DNA from: Chloroflexota bacterium
GTDB lineage: Bacteria > Chloroflexota > Anaerolineae > 4572-78 > J111
Assembly: GCA_016860845.1 (NCBI GenBank)
Contig: BOKF01000020.1
Location: 1 to 64,000 of the forward strand
Direction of reading: 5' to 3'
Length of the DNA stretch: 64,000 nucleotides
Shown here: positions 52,783-62,120 of the stretch, piece by piece
Position numbering within the stretch: position 1 is the first letter of the stretch
Layout of the letters: each line of letters starts with the position of its first letter
Program-made: the position numbers and the translations under genes
The notes under the pieces: generated by a model
Databases searched by the model: none
Told to the model about the DNA's origin: nothing
The model's input: the letters and a program-made list of their open reading frames with translations, nothing else

Positions 52783-53529
52783 TTAACGCGCCGGCGTAAC
52801 AGCTTGCTTCGCCCCGTCAGGACGGGGGCGGGTGGGGATTTCGCTGGTGACCCACAGGCCCGCGGCCAATTCAACGCCGATGACCTGCTCGCGCCCGGTA
52901 GATGTGATTCTCAGCCGCAGCGGGCCGTTAAATGGAGCGCGATTGACCAATTCAAACGGCGTGCCGGGCACCAGGCCAATTTCGGCCAGGTACTTGAGCT
53001 TCTCCGGCTCGCGCGTTTTCACCCGGCTGATCTGGCCTTTCGCTCCCGGCGGAACGACCGTCAGCGGCCTGTCATTCAGTTCCGGCATAAACCCTTCCCG
53101 AGTGGGAATGGGATCGCCATGAGGACAGGTTGCCGGATGGCCCATCAACTCGTCCATGCGCTCTTCGATAAGCTGGGTGATGCCCTTTTGCAGCTCATCC
53201 GCCTCGTCGTGAACTTCATGCCAGCCGAATTTGAGCACATCCACCAAAAAACGCTCCACCAGGCGGTGGCGGCGAATGCCCAGCAGGGCCGCCTTGCTGC
53301 CCATCGGCGTTAAACGCACCCCCCGATACGGCAGGTGGTCTACCAGACCGCCCTGGTGCAGCCGGCGGACCATGCGCACTGCCGCCGGGCCGGAGACATT
53401 CAGCCGCTCGGCCAGGGCTGTCGTGCTGACCCAAACTCCGCCCTGCCCCAGGCGGTAAATTTCGGCCAGGTAGTCACGCATGGTTGCGCTGATTTCCTCT
53501 TCGGGGATGGGCAAGTTGTCGAATTCCAT
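52783..53529 (-). CDS. DtxR/MntR-family metal-dependent repressor with FeoA-like domain
   Basis: 248 residues. N-terminal winged helix (VSTTALAERLNVSGPAAVRM), dimerisation and metal site (HRLVERFLVDVL, HEVHDEADELQ, GHPATCPHGDPIP), and a C-terminal SH3/FeoA-like domain (KYLAEIGLVPGTPFELVNR). Represses iron or manganese genes when metal is plentiful. ATG at 53529. Converges on ferritin, a likely but unproven target. Confidence 0.92.
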   Translation of the reverse strand: MEFDNLPIPEEEISATMRDYLAEIYRLGQGGVWVSTTALAERLNVSGPAAVRMVRRLHQGGLVDHLPYRGVRLTPMGSKAALLGIRRHRLVERFLVDVLKFGWHEVHDEADELQKGITQLIEERMDELMGHPATCPHGDPIPTREGFMPELNDRPLTVVPPGAKGQISRVKTREPEKLKYLAEIGLVPGTPFELVNRAPFNGPLRLRITSTGREQVIGVELAAGLWVTSEIPTRPRPDGAKQAVTPAR

Positions 53530-53588
53530 GAGCAATGTCCGTCTCGACAGTCCAGAAGTTATCGCTTGTAGCCAAAGCTGTAGGAGTT

Positions 53589-53617
53589 ACTATAGCATCG
53601 AAGGGAGAATTTGTAAA
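53589..53617 (-). promoter_or_regulatory. Candidate promoter of the DtxR-type gene
   Basis: On the minus strand TTTACA, 17-base spacer, TATAGT, about 60 bases before the start codon. AT-rich sequence upstream could be an UP element. Confidence 0.55.
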
Positions 53618-53671
53618 GATTTTTTTATAAAAATTATAAAATTCACAAGAGAACCTCAGGACTTTGGTAAT

Positions 53672-53706
53672 AACAAAAAGGCGGGTCACTGACCCGCCTT
53701 TTTGTT
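53672..53706. terminator. Terminator of the sugar operon
   Basis: AACAAAAAGGCGGGTCA and TGACCCGCCTTTTTGTT, perfect 17-bp arms. It overlaps the last codon of the epimerase gene and works for the minus strand. Confidence 0.88.
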
Positions 53707-54553
53707 AAATCAAGCCGAATTGTTCGGCTTTGGCCCGCATAAACTTGAGACCCTCGCTGGCCAGCACTTCTGAAGGTTGATTGGGCGGACGCCAGAGCTT
53801 GGTCGCTGCCATGAGATCAGGATTGATGGCTACAAACGACTCTAACACCAAGGGTCCTTTAAACTTGGCGTCGGCCAGGCCGCGGAAGACGTCATCCCAG
53901 ATTACTGTGCCGCTCCCGACCAGGCCGCGGTGGCTCTCGCTGATGTGAATGTAACCCAGCACGTCGGCGCAGTCCACCAGGGGTTGGTAAAAACCTTCCT
54001 CTTCGATATTCATCTGGTAAGTGTCGGGATGCAGGACGATGTTGTCTGCGCCAATGGCTTTGATGGTCGCCCGGCCATCGGCCAGGGAGTTGTAAAGGTA
54101 GGACTCGTAGCGGTTGACCGTTTCAAAGCCCAGGGTAATCCCCCGTTTTTTGGCCTCCAGGGCGACTTCGCCAATCACGTCGACGACAGCCTGGCGTTCG
54201 GCTTCCGTCGGGGGTTTGTTCGTAAACACCCCCAGGGAATAGGCAATGCAACCGCCCAGGAAGGTGCTGCCGACCGCTTCGACTTTCTCCAAAGCGCCGA
54301 GTAAAAACTGTCTAGCCTTTTGCGGGTGAAAAGGCAGGTGACAATCATCGGGCAGCACCAGGGTGGTTGTCCCTTCGATCCCGGCCTGGGCCAGCGCCTT
54401 TTTGTGCGCCGCCGCGTCAAACTCCTGCGGCTTGAGCAGCGGCATCTCAATCAAGTCGAACCCGGTTTTGGCCGTGGCCGCAATGGCATAGTTGCCTTTT
54501 TCGGGGGTCCACTCGTCAATCCAAAGGTAAGCATGAGAACCAAATTTAGGCAT
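53705..54553 (-). CDS. Sugar phosphate isomerase/epimerase (tagatose-3-epimerase-like)
   Basis: Xylose-isomerase-like TIM barrel, 282 residues. Metal ligands as in D-tagatose/D-psicose 3-epimerase: Glu in GFETVNRYE, Asp in VLHPDTYQMNIEE, His in HISESHRG and Glu in LVLESF. Interconverts ketoses at C3. Last gene of the minus-strand sugar operon. Confidence 0.88.
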   Translation of the reverse strand: MPKFGSHAYLWIDEWTPEKGNYAIAATAKTGFDLIEMPLLKPQEFDAAAHKKALAQAGIEGTTTLVLPDDCHLPFHPQKARQFLLGALEKVEAVGSTFLGGCIAYSLGVFTNKPPTEAERQAVVDVIGEVALEAKKRGITLGFETVNRYESYLYNSLADGRATIKAIGADNIVLHPDTYQMNIEEEGFYQPLVDCADVLGYIHISESHRGLVGSGTVIWDDVFRGLADAKFKGPLVLESFVAINPDLMAATKLWRPPNQPSEVLASEGLKFMRAKAEQFGLI

Positions 54554-54572
54554 CTTACTTTTCTCCTCGGAA

Positions 54573-54600
54573 AATAGTAGACAGTAGACGGTAGACAGGG
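54573..54600. repeat. Half copy of a palindromic repeat
   Basis: AGTAGACAGTAGACGGTAGACAG-type sequence, related to the arms at 33773-33841. The rest of 54554-54733 shows no gene. Confidence 0.5.
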
Positions 54601-54733
54601 AACTGCATGATTCTGCTACCTCACCCCTTCGGGTGCGCCGAAGGGCGTGCTACTCTGCTGTCTTTTCATTGTTGGTGGTGTGCGTTAGCTCGTGAACACT
54701 GCTTCAAGAATTATCAGATCTCGCAGATGGGAG

Positions 54734-55693
54734 TTATTGTTCCCAAACCAGGGAGGCCGCGCCGATCATCCCAGCGTCTTCCCACAACTTGGAGTAAACG
54801 AGCTCGGCGGAATGGGCCAGCACCGGATGAATATTTTCGTTGAGCGCGGCGAAACAAGGTTTCATCAGCCACTCTTCGATGTGGGCCAGGCCGCCGCCGA
54901 TGACAATCCGGTCGGGGTTGAACATCTGCACCACGGAAGAGAGGCCCACGCCAAAGTAGCGGCCGGCCAGGGCCAGCACCTCTTGAGCCACCCGGTCGCC
55001 CTGTTGGGCGGCTTCGGCTACCACCTCGCCGGAGACACGCTCAGGCTGCGGGCCGCAAAGCTGGCGTAGTAAGGTTTCCTCGCCGGCCTCCAGCCGTTCG
55101 CAGACCATGCGCGAAATCCCCAGGCCGGAGGCATAGCTCATCAGGCAGCCGCGTTTGCCGCAGGTGCAGGTTGGCCCGTCGAGCTGAACGACGGTATGAG
55201 CCAATTCGCCGGCGGTGCCGGTTGCGCCCCGGTAGAGCTGGCCGTCAATCACAACGCCTAGGCCGTAACCGGTACTGAAGGTGACATAAGCCATGTAGCG
55301 TGACCCCTGGCCCGCCCCATAACGATACTCTCCCCAGGCCGCGCAGTTGGAGTCATTTTCCAGCACAACCGGAACGCCGAGACGCGCCTGCAAGTGGTCG
55401 CGCAGCGGGTGATTGTCCCAGGCGGGCATGTTGCTGCTGGTCAGGATCAGCCCGGCCGCTCCATAGACATGACCGCCAAAACCGACCCCCAGGCCGGACA
55501 CAGCACCGCTTTGCAGCCCGGCTTGAGCCATGACCGCATGAAAAGCCTCGACACTGGCCGCGATAACTTCAGCCGGAGGCCGCCCGGCGTGCGTTTTAGA
55601 GACGTAACGGGCAATGATATTGGCCGATTCATCTATGACACCGGCGGCAATTTTGGTCCCGCCGATATCAATGCCAACAGCAAATGTAGACAT
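54734..55693 (-). CDS. ROK-family sugar kinase
   Basis: 319 residues. ATP loop GIDIGGTKIAAGV, catalytic Asp in ENDSNCAAWGE, GTAGELAHTVV, and the ROK zinc motif CTCGKRGCLMSYAS. Phosphorylates a hexose or amino sugar. ATG at 55693. Lies between the dehydrogenase and epimerase genes of the sugar operon. Confidence 0.93.
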   Translation of the reverse strand: MSTFAVGIDIGGTKIAAGVIDESANIIARYVSKTHAGRPPAEVIAASVEAFHAVMAQAGLQSGAVSGLGVGFGGHVYGAAGLILTSSNMPAWDNHPLRDHLQARLGVPVVLENDSNCAAWGEYRYGAGQGSRYMAYVTFSTGYGLGVVIDGQLYRGATGTAGELAHTVVQLDGPTCTCGKRGCLMSYASGLGISRMVCERLEAGEETLLRQLCGPQPERVSGEVVAEAAQQGDRVAQEVLALAGRYFGVGLSSVVQMFNPDRIVIGGGLAHIEEWLMKPCFAALNENIHPVLAHSAELVYSKLWEDAGMIGAASLVWEQ

Positions 55694-55708
55694 TCGGGTT
55701 GCTCCTGC

Positions 55709-55747
55709 ATTTCGGAGTCCAAAAGCATAGCTTTTGGACTCCGAAAT
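55709..55747. repeat. Perfect palindrome upstream of the ROK gene
   Basis: ATTTCGGAGTCCAAAAGC and GCTTTTGGACTCCGAAAT, 18-bp arms, 3-base loop. The core recurs at 45080-45095. It sits in the operon between two genes, eight bases after the dehydrogenase stop in transcription order. Confidence 0.85.
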
Positions 55748-55755
55748 TTCATCCT

Positions 55756-56709
55756 TCAGGGTGTAATGACCCCTTTGATATACCCATCCGCCCCGGTCAT
55801 AGCAATCTCAAAAGCAGTTTGAATGTCGTCCAGGGGGAAACGGTGGGTAATGAGCTTGTCCATCGGAAAGACGCCGCGCGCCAGCCCGTCTATGGCCCGG
55901 CGCATATCATCCATCTGATCTAACGAAAAAGATGGGTGCGCGGGCAGGATAATTGCGCCCAGGGTGGTCCAGTTGCGCAGGGTATAGGTTCCCGGCTGGC
56001 CGTGCCAACCGGCCAGCACGTAACGAGCACGGGTGCGGCGCATGGTCTTGACCGCCAGCTCAACCGGCTCGGCGCTGCTGGTGAGTTCAAACACCACGTC
56101 GGTGCCGTGGCCCTGGGTGATCTCTTTGACCTGCGCCAGGAAATCGGGGTCTTTGGCATTGACCGTATGGGTCGCCCCAATTTCTTTGGCCAGGGCCAGG
56201 CGGTCTTCGCGCACATCGGCGGCGATGAGCGAAGCCACGCCGCGCCCCACCAATCCGGCGATCACCAGGAGGCCCATAAAGCCGCTGCCCATCACCAGTA
56301 CATGGTCGCCAAATTCCGGCGGCGCGGCGCGGAGGATGGTGGCGATGCATTTGAGCGGCTCGGCCAGGGCCTGTTCCGAGGGCACATGGTCGGGCACTTT
56401 CAAAAGCTGGCCCGGTTCGGCCAGGCCGTAGGTGGCAAAAGCGCGCAAATAGGCATAGAGACCGGTCACCCGGTCGCCGGGCAGAAAGCCTTTAACATTA
56501 CGACCAACGGCTTCGACGATGCCGACCGGCTCATGGCCCAAACTCATCGGCGTCTGGCCGATAATGCCTTTATAATAGACTCCATCGTACTGGCAAATCC
56601 CGCAATGCGTAATGCGGATCAAGAGCTGGTCGTCGTTGGGGGTAAGCTCCTCTTCTTTAACGACCAGTTTGCCAGGTTCAACTAATTCAGCGTACCGTGA
56701 AAGAACCAT
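55756..56709 (-). CDS. Zinc-containing medium-chain alcohol/polyol dehydrogenase
   Basis: 317 residues. Catalytic zinc site CGICQYD and GHEPVG, coenzyme loop VLVMGSGFMGLLVIAGL, AADVREDRLALAKEIGA. The structural-zinc loop with four Cys is missing, as in some sorbitol-dehydrogenase-like and shortened members. Oxidises a sugar or polyol hydroxyl. Second metabolic gene of the operon after NIPSNAP. Confidence 0.88.
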   Translation of the reverse strand: MVLSRYAELVEPGKLVVKEEELTPNDDQLLIRITHCGICQYDGVYYKGIIGQTPMSLGHEPVGIVEAVGRNVKGFLPGDRVTGLYAYLRAFATYGLAEPGQLLKVPDHVPSEQALAEPLKCIATILRAAPPEFGDHVLVMGSGFMGLLVIAGLVGRGVASLIAADVREDRLALAKEIGATHTVNAKDPDFLAQVKEITQGHGTDVVFELTSSAEPVELAVKTMRRTRARYVLAGWHGQPGTYTLRNWTTLGAIILPAHPSFSLDQMDDMRRAIDGLARGVFPMDKLITHRFPLDDIQTAFEIAMTGADGYIKGVITP

Positions 56710-56733
56710 CGAAATACCTTTTCATCAAGCTAA

Positions 56734-56811
56734 AGGTGACTGGCACTTGGTTAGTGATAGGGTTTGGTCACTTTTGGCAATCCGGCCAGAGGACAAAAGT
56801 GCCAGTCACCT
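56734..56811. repeat. Inverted repeat in the sugar operon
   Basis: AGGTGACTGGCACTT (56734-56748) and AAGTGCCAGTCACCT (56797-56811) are perfect complements enclosing 48 bases. Lies between the NIPSNAP and dehydrogenase genes. Confidence 0.8.
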
Positions 56812-56817
56812 GCATAG

Positions 56818-57144
56818 TTACTGTAGGGGTGAATAAGAAGTGGGTGTCATAAATGAATTGCTGATTTGCTTGACCAGCGGCCCATCTTTTTCCGTCTCGG
56901 CCAGGGCGGCCAGCCAGGCGGGGTCACTTTTGAATTGTTCCCAAATTTCTTCCCGTTGGGCCAGGCTTTCAAAGGCCAGAATGTAGACTAACTGATTATG
57001 GGATGGCCCGATGGTTGTATTCCAAAAGCCGACCATCTTCACTCCCAGCCGCTCCCACAGGGGAACAGTTACTTCGGCAAAACGGCGGTGCAAGGCTTCC
57101 ATTTTGCCGGGAAAGACTTCGTAGACTCGCAACTCATAGATCAT
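56818..57144 (-). CDS. NIPSNAP family protein
   Basis: 108 residues, ferredoxin-like dimeric alpha+beta barrel: MIYELRVYEVFPGKMEALHR, GFWNTTIGPSHNQLVYILA and WLAALAE. Role of the family in bacteria is unclear; it often sits in sugar or lactone catabolic clusters. ATG at 57144 preferred; an upstream ATG adds two residues. Confidence 0.85.
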   Translation of the reverse strand: MIYELRVYEVFPGKMEALHRRFAEVTVPLWERLGVKMVGFWNTTIGPSHNQLVYILAFESLAQREEIWEQFKSDPAWLAALAETEKDGPLVKQISNSFMTPTSYSPLQ

Positions 57145-57151
57145 GGTCAAT

Positions 57152-57226
57152 CTGGAAGGCTGGAGGATGGGAAGGTTGGATGAAAAGTGTCCAACCTTCC
57201 ATACTTCCAGTCCTCCAATCCTCTAT
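57152..57226. repeat. Palindromic GGAAGG/CCTTCC repeat
   Basis: TGGAAGGCTGGAGGATGGGA left arm and CCAACCTTCCATACTTCCAG right arm. Same family as the insert at 39590-39727 in the second gltB and the region 62667-62743. Confidence 0.75.
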
Positions 57227-58231
57227 TTATTGAACGTCTGCCGCCAACAGCAGCTTGATGGGTGCATCAATCCTCGGGGCAATGGGCCGCCCTTCCAGCA
57301 CCTTGATCAGGTTTTCCACGGCCAGCCAGGCCATCTCCCGGGGGAACTGGGCGACGGTGCCGGTGAGGCGGCCATCGGAAACGGCTTGAGTGGCTTCGGG
57401 GATGGCATCGGTGCCGATGAGGATGAGACCCTCCATGCCGGCGGCTTCGACGGCTTCAGCGCCGCCCAGAGCCATGGTGTCGTTGGCGAAGTAGATGCCC
57501 ATCAGGTCGGGATTGGCCTGGAGGATGTTGGTGGTAACGGCGTTGGCTTTGGCTCGATCCCAGTCGGCGGGCTGGTTGGCCACGATTTCGAGGGCGGCGC
57601 TGGCTTCGATGGTTTCGACAAAGCCATCGCGGCGGGCGGTGCCGGAGGAGTTGCCGGCGATGCCTTCGATGACGGCGACCTGAGAGCCTGCGGGCAGGTT
57701 GTCGAGCATGTATTGGGCGGCGAGGACCCCGGCATAGTAGTTGTTGGAAGCGATACGGGTGTTGATGACGATGCCGGCGTCTTTGGCTACGTCTTCGGGG
57801 ATGAGTTCATCCACGTTGACGATGGGAATACCCATTTCTGAGGCTTTGGCCAGGGCCGGGTTGAGGTTGTTGGGGCTGATGGGGGAGACGGCGATGCCGT
57901 CATAGCCCTTGGCCAGGGCTGACTCAACCAGGTCGAGTTGGGCGGCCGTATCCGCTTCTGTCGGCACCGACACTACGTCTATGGCCACGTTGTAGCGCTT
58001 GGCCGCCCATTCGTAGCCCTTTTGCATAATCTGCCAGTGCTCGTTGATGAGCGTTTTTTCTACGGCCAGAATCTTGAAGGCCGGGGCCATGGCTTCCTCA
58101 GTGGCCTCGGCAGTGGCCTCCTGGGCCTGGGCCGGGCTGACCGGCGCGGCAACTGGGGTCAGCCCGATCAAGGCTGAAACGGCTAAGGCCAGTACAATCA
58201 CCAGATAGACTCGATATTTAATTGGACTCAT
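57227..58231 (-). CDS. Sugar ABC transporter substrate-binding protein (RbsB-like)
   Basis: 334 residues. Signal peptide YLVIVLALAVSALIGLTP...AQAQ, a short Ala/Glu/Thr tail, then a periplasmic-binding-protein type 1 domain (GYDGIAVSPISPNNLNPALA, GIPIVNVDEL, NSSGTARRDGF, IYFANDTMALGGAEAV, LTGTVAQFP). Delivers a sugar to the RbsC/RbsA-like pair encoded just upstream. Confidence 0.93.
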   Translation of the reverse strand: MSPIKYRVYLVIVLALAVSALIGLTPVAAPVSPAQAQEATAEATEEAMAPAFKILAVEKTLINEHWQIMQKGYEWAAKRYNVAIDVVSVPTEADTAAQLDLVESALAKGYDGIAVSPISPNNLNPALAKASEMGIPIVNVDELIPEDVAKDAGIVINTRIASNNYYAGVLAAQYMLDNLPAGSQVAVIEGIAGNSSGTARRDGFVETIEASAALEIVANQPADWDRAKANAVTTNILQANPDLMGIYFANDTMALGGAEAVEAAGMEGLILIGTDAIPEATQAVSDGRLTGTVAQFPREMAWLAVENLIKVLEGRPIAPRIDAPIKLLLAADVQ

Positions 58232-58329
58232 CTTGAACCTCCTCGCTGAAATTGATAGATGTTTGAAATAAAGTGAACCAACTGTTTTTGTGATTCTTCT
58301 TGGTTGCTCCTCATCACCTCCTTAAATAG

Positions 58330-58397
58330 CCCTCACCCCCACCCCTCTCCCACTGGGAGAGGGGAGTCGCACCAGCGACGGGGTGAGGGCTTTTTCG
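58330..58397. repeat. C/G-rich hairpins between permease and binding-protein genes
   Basis: GCCCTCACCCC pairs with GGGGTGAGGGC and inside it CCCCTCTCCCA pairs with TGGGAGAGGGG. On the plus strand TTTTT follows. In the operon it could reduce or stabilise transcripts between the two genes. Remaining 58232-58420 holds no gene. Confidence 0.75.
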
Positions 58398-58420
58398 TCG
58401 CTGGTGGTGTAGCTTCGGAA

Positions 58421-59407
58421 TTATCGTTTTCGTAGCTTATCAACCGCGACAGCCAGCACAATCACGGATCCAATGACCAACTGCTGATAATACGATTGAA
58501 TGTTGAGCAGGTTCAAACCATTACGCAGCACCCCCATCAACAGGGCGCCGATAATGGTGCCAAAGATAGTGCCTTCCCCCCCGCTCAAACTGGTCCCGCC
58601 CATGACCGTAGCGGCAATGGCGTCCAACTCATACATTGTCCCGGCAATCGGTTCGGCGGCGGAAAGGCGGGCTGTCAGAATGACCCCGGCCAGGCCGCAC
58701 ATCAGGCCGCTGATGGAGTAGATGATGACCTTATAGCGGCGCACATCAATGCCGGAGAGCCGAGCTGTTTCCTCGTTACCGCCAATCGCCGTGGTGTACT
58801 CGCCGATGGTGGTGTGGCGCAGTACAAAATGAGCCAGCAGCGCCACCGCCAGCGCAATAATCACCGGGATCGGGATGGAAGCAATATCGCCGGAGATGAC
58901 CTTGAGTTCCTTTTGGGCCAGCCCGTAGAGCGGTTTACCGTCGTTGTAGATCAAAGCGACGCCGCGCAGGATGCTCATGGTGCCCAGAGTGACGATAAAA
59001 GGCGGCAGCCGCAGCCGGGTAATTAATGTGCCGTTGAACCAGCCGCATAATGTTCCGACCAGCAAGGCCAGGGGCACAGCCACCCAGATACCCCATTTGC
59101 GGGCAACGACGTCCGCCATCACCATCCCGGCGACAGCCACAATTGAGCCAACGGAGAGGTCAATGCCGCCTGAGGTAATCACAAAGGTCATGCCCACCGA
59201 AACCACCAGGTTAATCGAAGCCTGGAGTAACACATTCAAGATGTTCTGGGTGGTCAAAAAATAGGGTGATAGAAATGACAAGACCAGGCACAGCACCAGA
59301 AAAGCCAGGACAATGCCATAGCGTCCCAGCGCCTGGCCAATCAAACTCAATGTGCTCGTTCGACTGGCTGTGGTCCGTGCAGTTCCTTCGATTTTTTCTG
59401 TGGTCAT
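58421..59407 (-). CDS. Sugar ABC transporter permease (RbsC-like)
   Basis: 328 residues, eight to ten membrane helices of the BPD_transp_2 family: GIVLAFLVLCLVLSFLSPYF, NILNVLLQASINLVVSVGMT, FVITSGGIDLSVGSIVAVAG and VMGGTSLSGGEGTIFGTIIG. The ATG overlaps the stop of the ATPase gene by four bases (ATGA). Confidence 0.95.
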   Translation of the reverse strand: MTTEKIEGTARTTASRTSTLSLIGQALGRYGIVLAFLVLCLVLSFLSPYFLTTQNILNVLLQASINLVVSVGMTFVITSGGIDLSVGSIVAVAGMVMADVVARKWGIWVAVPLALLVGTLCGWFNGTLITRLRLPPFIVTLGTMSILRGVALIYNDGKPLYGLAQKELKVISGDIASIPIPVIIALAVALLAHFVLRHTTIGEYTTAIGGNEETARLSGIDVRRYKVIIYSISGLMCGLAGVILTARLSAAEPIAGTMYELDAIAATVMGGTSLSGGEGTIFGTIIGALLMGVLRNGLNLLNIQSYYQQLVIGSVIVLAVAVDKLRKR

Positions 59408-60930
59408 CGCTGCATTTCTCCTGTCGGCGCGCGCACGCCGGTGGCATATTCCATGACTAATTCTTGCGTGGCCTCCTGGCGGCTCACTTCAGCTACCAGC
59501 CGGCCCTCCCGCATGACCAGAATACGGTCACTCATATTCAAGATTTCCGGCAGTTCCGATGAAATCATCATGACACATTTGCCGGAGGCGGCCAGGTCAT
59601 TCATCAACTGGTGGACTTCGGCCTTGGCCCCCACATCAATCCCCCGCGTGGGTTCGTCAAAGATCAAGATGTCGGTCTCACGGGCCAGCCACTTGCCCAG
59701 AACCACTTTTTGTTGATTGCCGCCGCTAAAGTAGCGCGCCTGCCGATCCGGCAGCGGCGGCCGAATTTGCAGCCGGTCTACGTAGTCAGTCGCCAATTGG
59801 CGGCGCTTGGATTGTTGAATGACGCCCAGTTGGCTTAACCGGTCATACACCGTCAGGGCCAGGTTGCTCTCCAGGGTCATGGCCAGCACTAACCCCTGGG
59901 TTTTACGGTCTTCGGTCAGAAAAGCCAGGCCATGACGGATGGCCTCTTTGGGGGAGCGGATGGGAGTAGCCTTACCGTTGACGTAAATGGTCCCCTTGTC
60001 AATCGGATCGGCTCCAAACATAGCCCGGGCCAGTTCTGTCCGGCCTGAACCGACCAAACCGGCAATCCCTAAGATTTCGCCGCGATAGGCAGTGAAGGAA
60101 ATGTTATGCAGCACGCCACGGCGTTCCAGTCCTTCCACCCGGATGGCTTCCGTCTGGCGTTCGGTTTCTACTTTGGGGAAGAGCTGGCTGACGCTGCGCC
60201 CAACCATGGCCTGGATAAGCTGGTTCATGCCGACTTCCTTGACCGGCCAACTGCCTACTTTACGGCCATCCCGCAGCACCGTCACCCGGTCGGCCAGGGC
60301 AGAAATTTCCTCCATACGGTGACTAATAAAGACCACGCCGACACCCTGGGCGGTCAGACGTTTGAGCAGTTGGAAAAGTTGGTCAATTTCATGGGGGGTT
60401 AGGGCTGAGGTTGGCTCATCCATGACCAGCACTTCGGCCTTCCAGGAGAGCGCCTTGGCAATCTCGACCATCTGCTGCTGGGCCACACTCAGATAGTGCA
60501 CCGGCACACGCGTGTTGACTTCAACGCCCAGCCGGGCCAGTTGTTCCTGGGCCTCAGCGTAGACGGCCCGCCAATTGATGACTCCCGGAAGAGTGTGCTT
60601 TTCACGGCCCAATGAAATATTCTGGGCCGCATTCATCGAGGCGACCAGGTTCAGCTCCTGGTGAACCATCGAAATGCCAAGTTGTTGGGCATGGTGAGGA
60701 TTACGGATGGAGACATCCTGGCCGCGCACCCGGATTTGGCCCGAATCCTTCTGGTACACGCCAAAAAGAATCCGCATGAGGGTAGACTTGCCTGCGCCGT
60801 TTTCACCCAGCAGGGCATGGACCTCGCCGGGGCGCAGGTCGAAATCTACCTGGGTCAGGGCTTGGACACCGGGGAAGTTCTTGGTAATGCCCTGCATTTC
60901 TAAGAGAAGGGGAACCGTTGTTTGTAACAC
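59404..60930 (-). CDS. Sugar ABC transporter ATP-binding protein (RbsA-like, two ATPase domains)
   Basis: 508 residues. N-half with Walker A GENGAGKST, signature-like YLSVAQQQMVEIAKALSW and Walker B EVLVMDEPTSAL; C-half with a degenerate Walker A (GIAGLVGSGRTEL), YFSGGNQQKVVLGKWL and ILIFDEPTRGIDVGAK. This asymmetry is normal for RbsA/MglA. First gene after the regulator. Confidence 0.95.
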   Translation of the reverse strand: MLQTTVPLLLEMQGITKNFPGVQALTQVDFDLRPGEVHALLGENGAGKSTLMRILFGVYQKDSGQIRVRGQDVSIRNPHHAQQLGISMVHQELNLVASMNAAQNISLGREKHTLPGVINWRAVYAEAQEQLARLGVEVNTRVPVHYLSVAQQQMVEIAKALSWKAEVLVMDEPTSALTPHEIDQLFQLLKRLTAQGVGVVFISHRMEEISALADRVTVLRDGRKVGSWPVKEVGMNQLIQAMVGRSVSQLFPKVETERQTEAIRVEGLERRGVLHNISFTAYRGEILGIAGLVGSGRTELARAMFGADPIDKGTIYVNGKATPIRSPKEAIRHGLAFLTEDRKTQGLVLAMTLESNLALTVYDRLSQLGVIQQSKRRQLATDYVDRLQIRPPLPDRQARYFSGGNQQKVVLGKWLARETDILIFDEPTRGIDVGAKAEVHQLMNDLAASGKCVMMISSELPEILNMSDRILVMREGRLVAEVSRQEATQELVMEYATGVRAPTGEMQR

Positions 60931-60975
60931 CTGCGTTACCTCAAGATTCTTTTCTCACTTTAGAGGGACAGGCAC

Positions 60976-61932
60976 TTATGTAACCTGGTCCAACTGTTCT
61001 ACTTTACAGGCCAGCTCTTCGGTAATAATTAAGGCGGTTACAAACCCGCCTCGACACGCCCCTAAAGTGGCCCAGGCTTTCTCTACACCGGCTGCCACCA
61101 TGATCACGATTGGCATCTTTTTCAAGTCGTGCAGGGAAACGGCAATTGTTTTGGCCTGGTTCCAGACGTCAATGGGCTGGCCGTTTATATCAAAGAACTG
61201 GGCGCAGCTTTCGCCAACCGCCCCCAGCGCCAGCAGACTCTGGTGATCTTCTTCGGACAGAAGGCCGCTGCTGCGAGCATAGTGATGGTGCAGACCCGTC
61301 GGATCGCGGGTAACACCGGCCAGGCTGACACAGGCCACCGTCGCCGTTCTGGCTTTTTCCAGGGTCAGACGAATGCTCTCTTCGCGCCATAAGGCCTGGC
61401 GGGCGATTTCATCAGAAATAATAGCCGGGGCAAACAAACTTTCAGCGCGGGCCTGCCAGCGGACAGCTATCTCGCGGACGACCTCGTTGGCGCTGATAGC
61501 AGAGTCGCCCACCCAGCCGCCCATGACCGGCACCACTGTAACATCCGGCCGGTAAGCCGGACGTAGTTGCTTGCTGACCGCCAGGAGAGTCCGCCCGCCC
61601 GCTACGGTTAAAACAGCTCCCTCGGAAATGATGTGATCCAGGTAAGTCGCTGCTGTCTGGCCAACCGAGTCTAAAACTTCCGGGCTATTGCCCCGGCCCG
61701 GGACAATCACTACATGCTGGAGGTCAAAACGTTCCCGAAACCAGGCCTCTAAACGGGGCGCGTTGCTGGAAGGGGCCACCACAATGGTGCGAATATAGCC
61801 GCGCTCCCTGGCCATCTTTAAAGCACGCGAGACCGTTGACCGGGAAACTAACAATTGCTGGGCAATCTCTTCCTGAGTCTTATTCTGCTCGTGATAAAAC
61901 CGGGCAATTTGCAGAACCTGATCAATATTCAT
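60976..61932 (-). CDS. SorC/DeoR-type sugar-responsive transcriptional regulator
   Basis: About 318 residues. N-terminal helix-turn-helix QEEIAQQLLVSRSTVSRALK followed by the SorC sugar-phosphate-binding domain (VVIVPGRGNS, VLTVAGGRTLLAVSKQL, VPVMGGWVG, CRGGFVTALIITEE). Start taken at MNIDQV (61932), where the family begins; upstream frame to 62079 is noncoding in look. Likely controls the transport operon 45 bp downstream and the divergent genes. Confidence 0.9.
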   Translation of the reverse strand: MNIDQVLQIARFYHEQNKTQEEIAQQLLVSRSTVSRALKMARERGYIRTIVVAPSSNAPRLEAWFRERFDLQHVVIVPGRGNSPEVLDSVGQTAATYLDHIISEGAVLTVAGGRTLLAVSKQLRPAYRPDVTVVPVMGGWVGDSAISANEVVREIAVRWQARAESLFAPAIISDEIARQALWREESIRLTLEKARTATVACVSLAGVTRDPTGLHHHYARSSGLLSEEDHQSLLALGAVGESCAQFFDINGQPIDVWNQAKTIAVSLHDLKKMPIVIMVAAGVEKAWATLGACRGGFVTALIITEELACKVEQLDQVT

Positions 61933-61953
61933 AAAGCAAGTTGGAAGAATTGA

Positions 61954-61963
61954 CACAATTGTG
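61954..61963. promoter_or_regulatory. Candidate operator palindrome
   Basis: CACAATTGTG, perfect 10-bp palindrome with TTGACA overlapping its left side, 22 bases before the regulator start in the divergent region. A possible SorC-type operator. Confidence 0.4.
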
Positions 61964-62120
61964 CTATACTGCAACTTTGTAGCAGAAGAATAACATCTTT
62001 TGCTTGTACTGTCAAATGGAAGACTTTTTGCCCACCCTTGAATGCTGGTTGTCACTTGGAGGGTAAATATGTTGTCCAATGTGTTTAGCCTAAACCAAAC
62101 ATGAAAGGAGTAGCATAACC

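Noticed and set aside
61933..62079. N-terminal extension of the SorC-type regulator
   Set aside because: The extra 49 residues are not family-like and cover the divergent promoter region.
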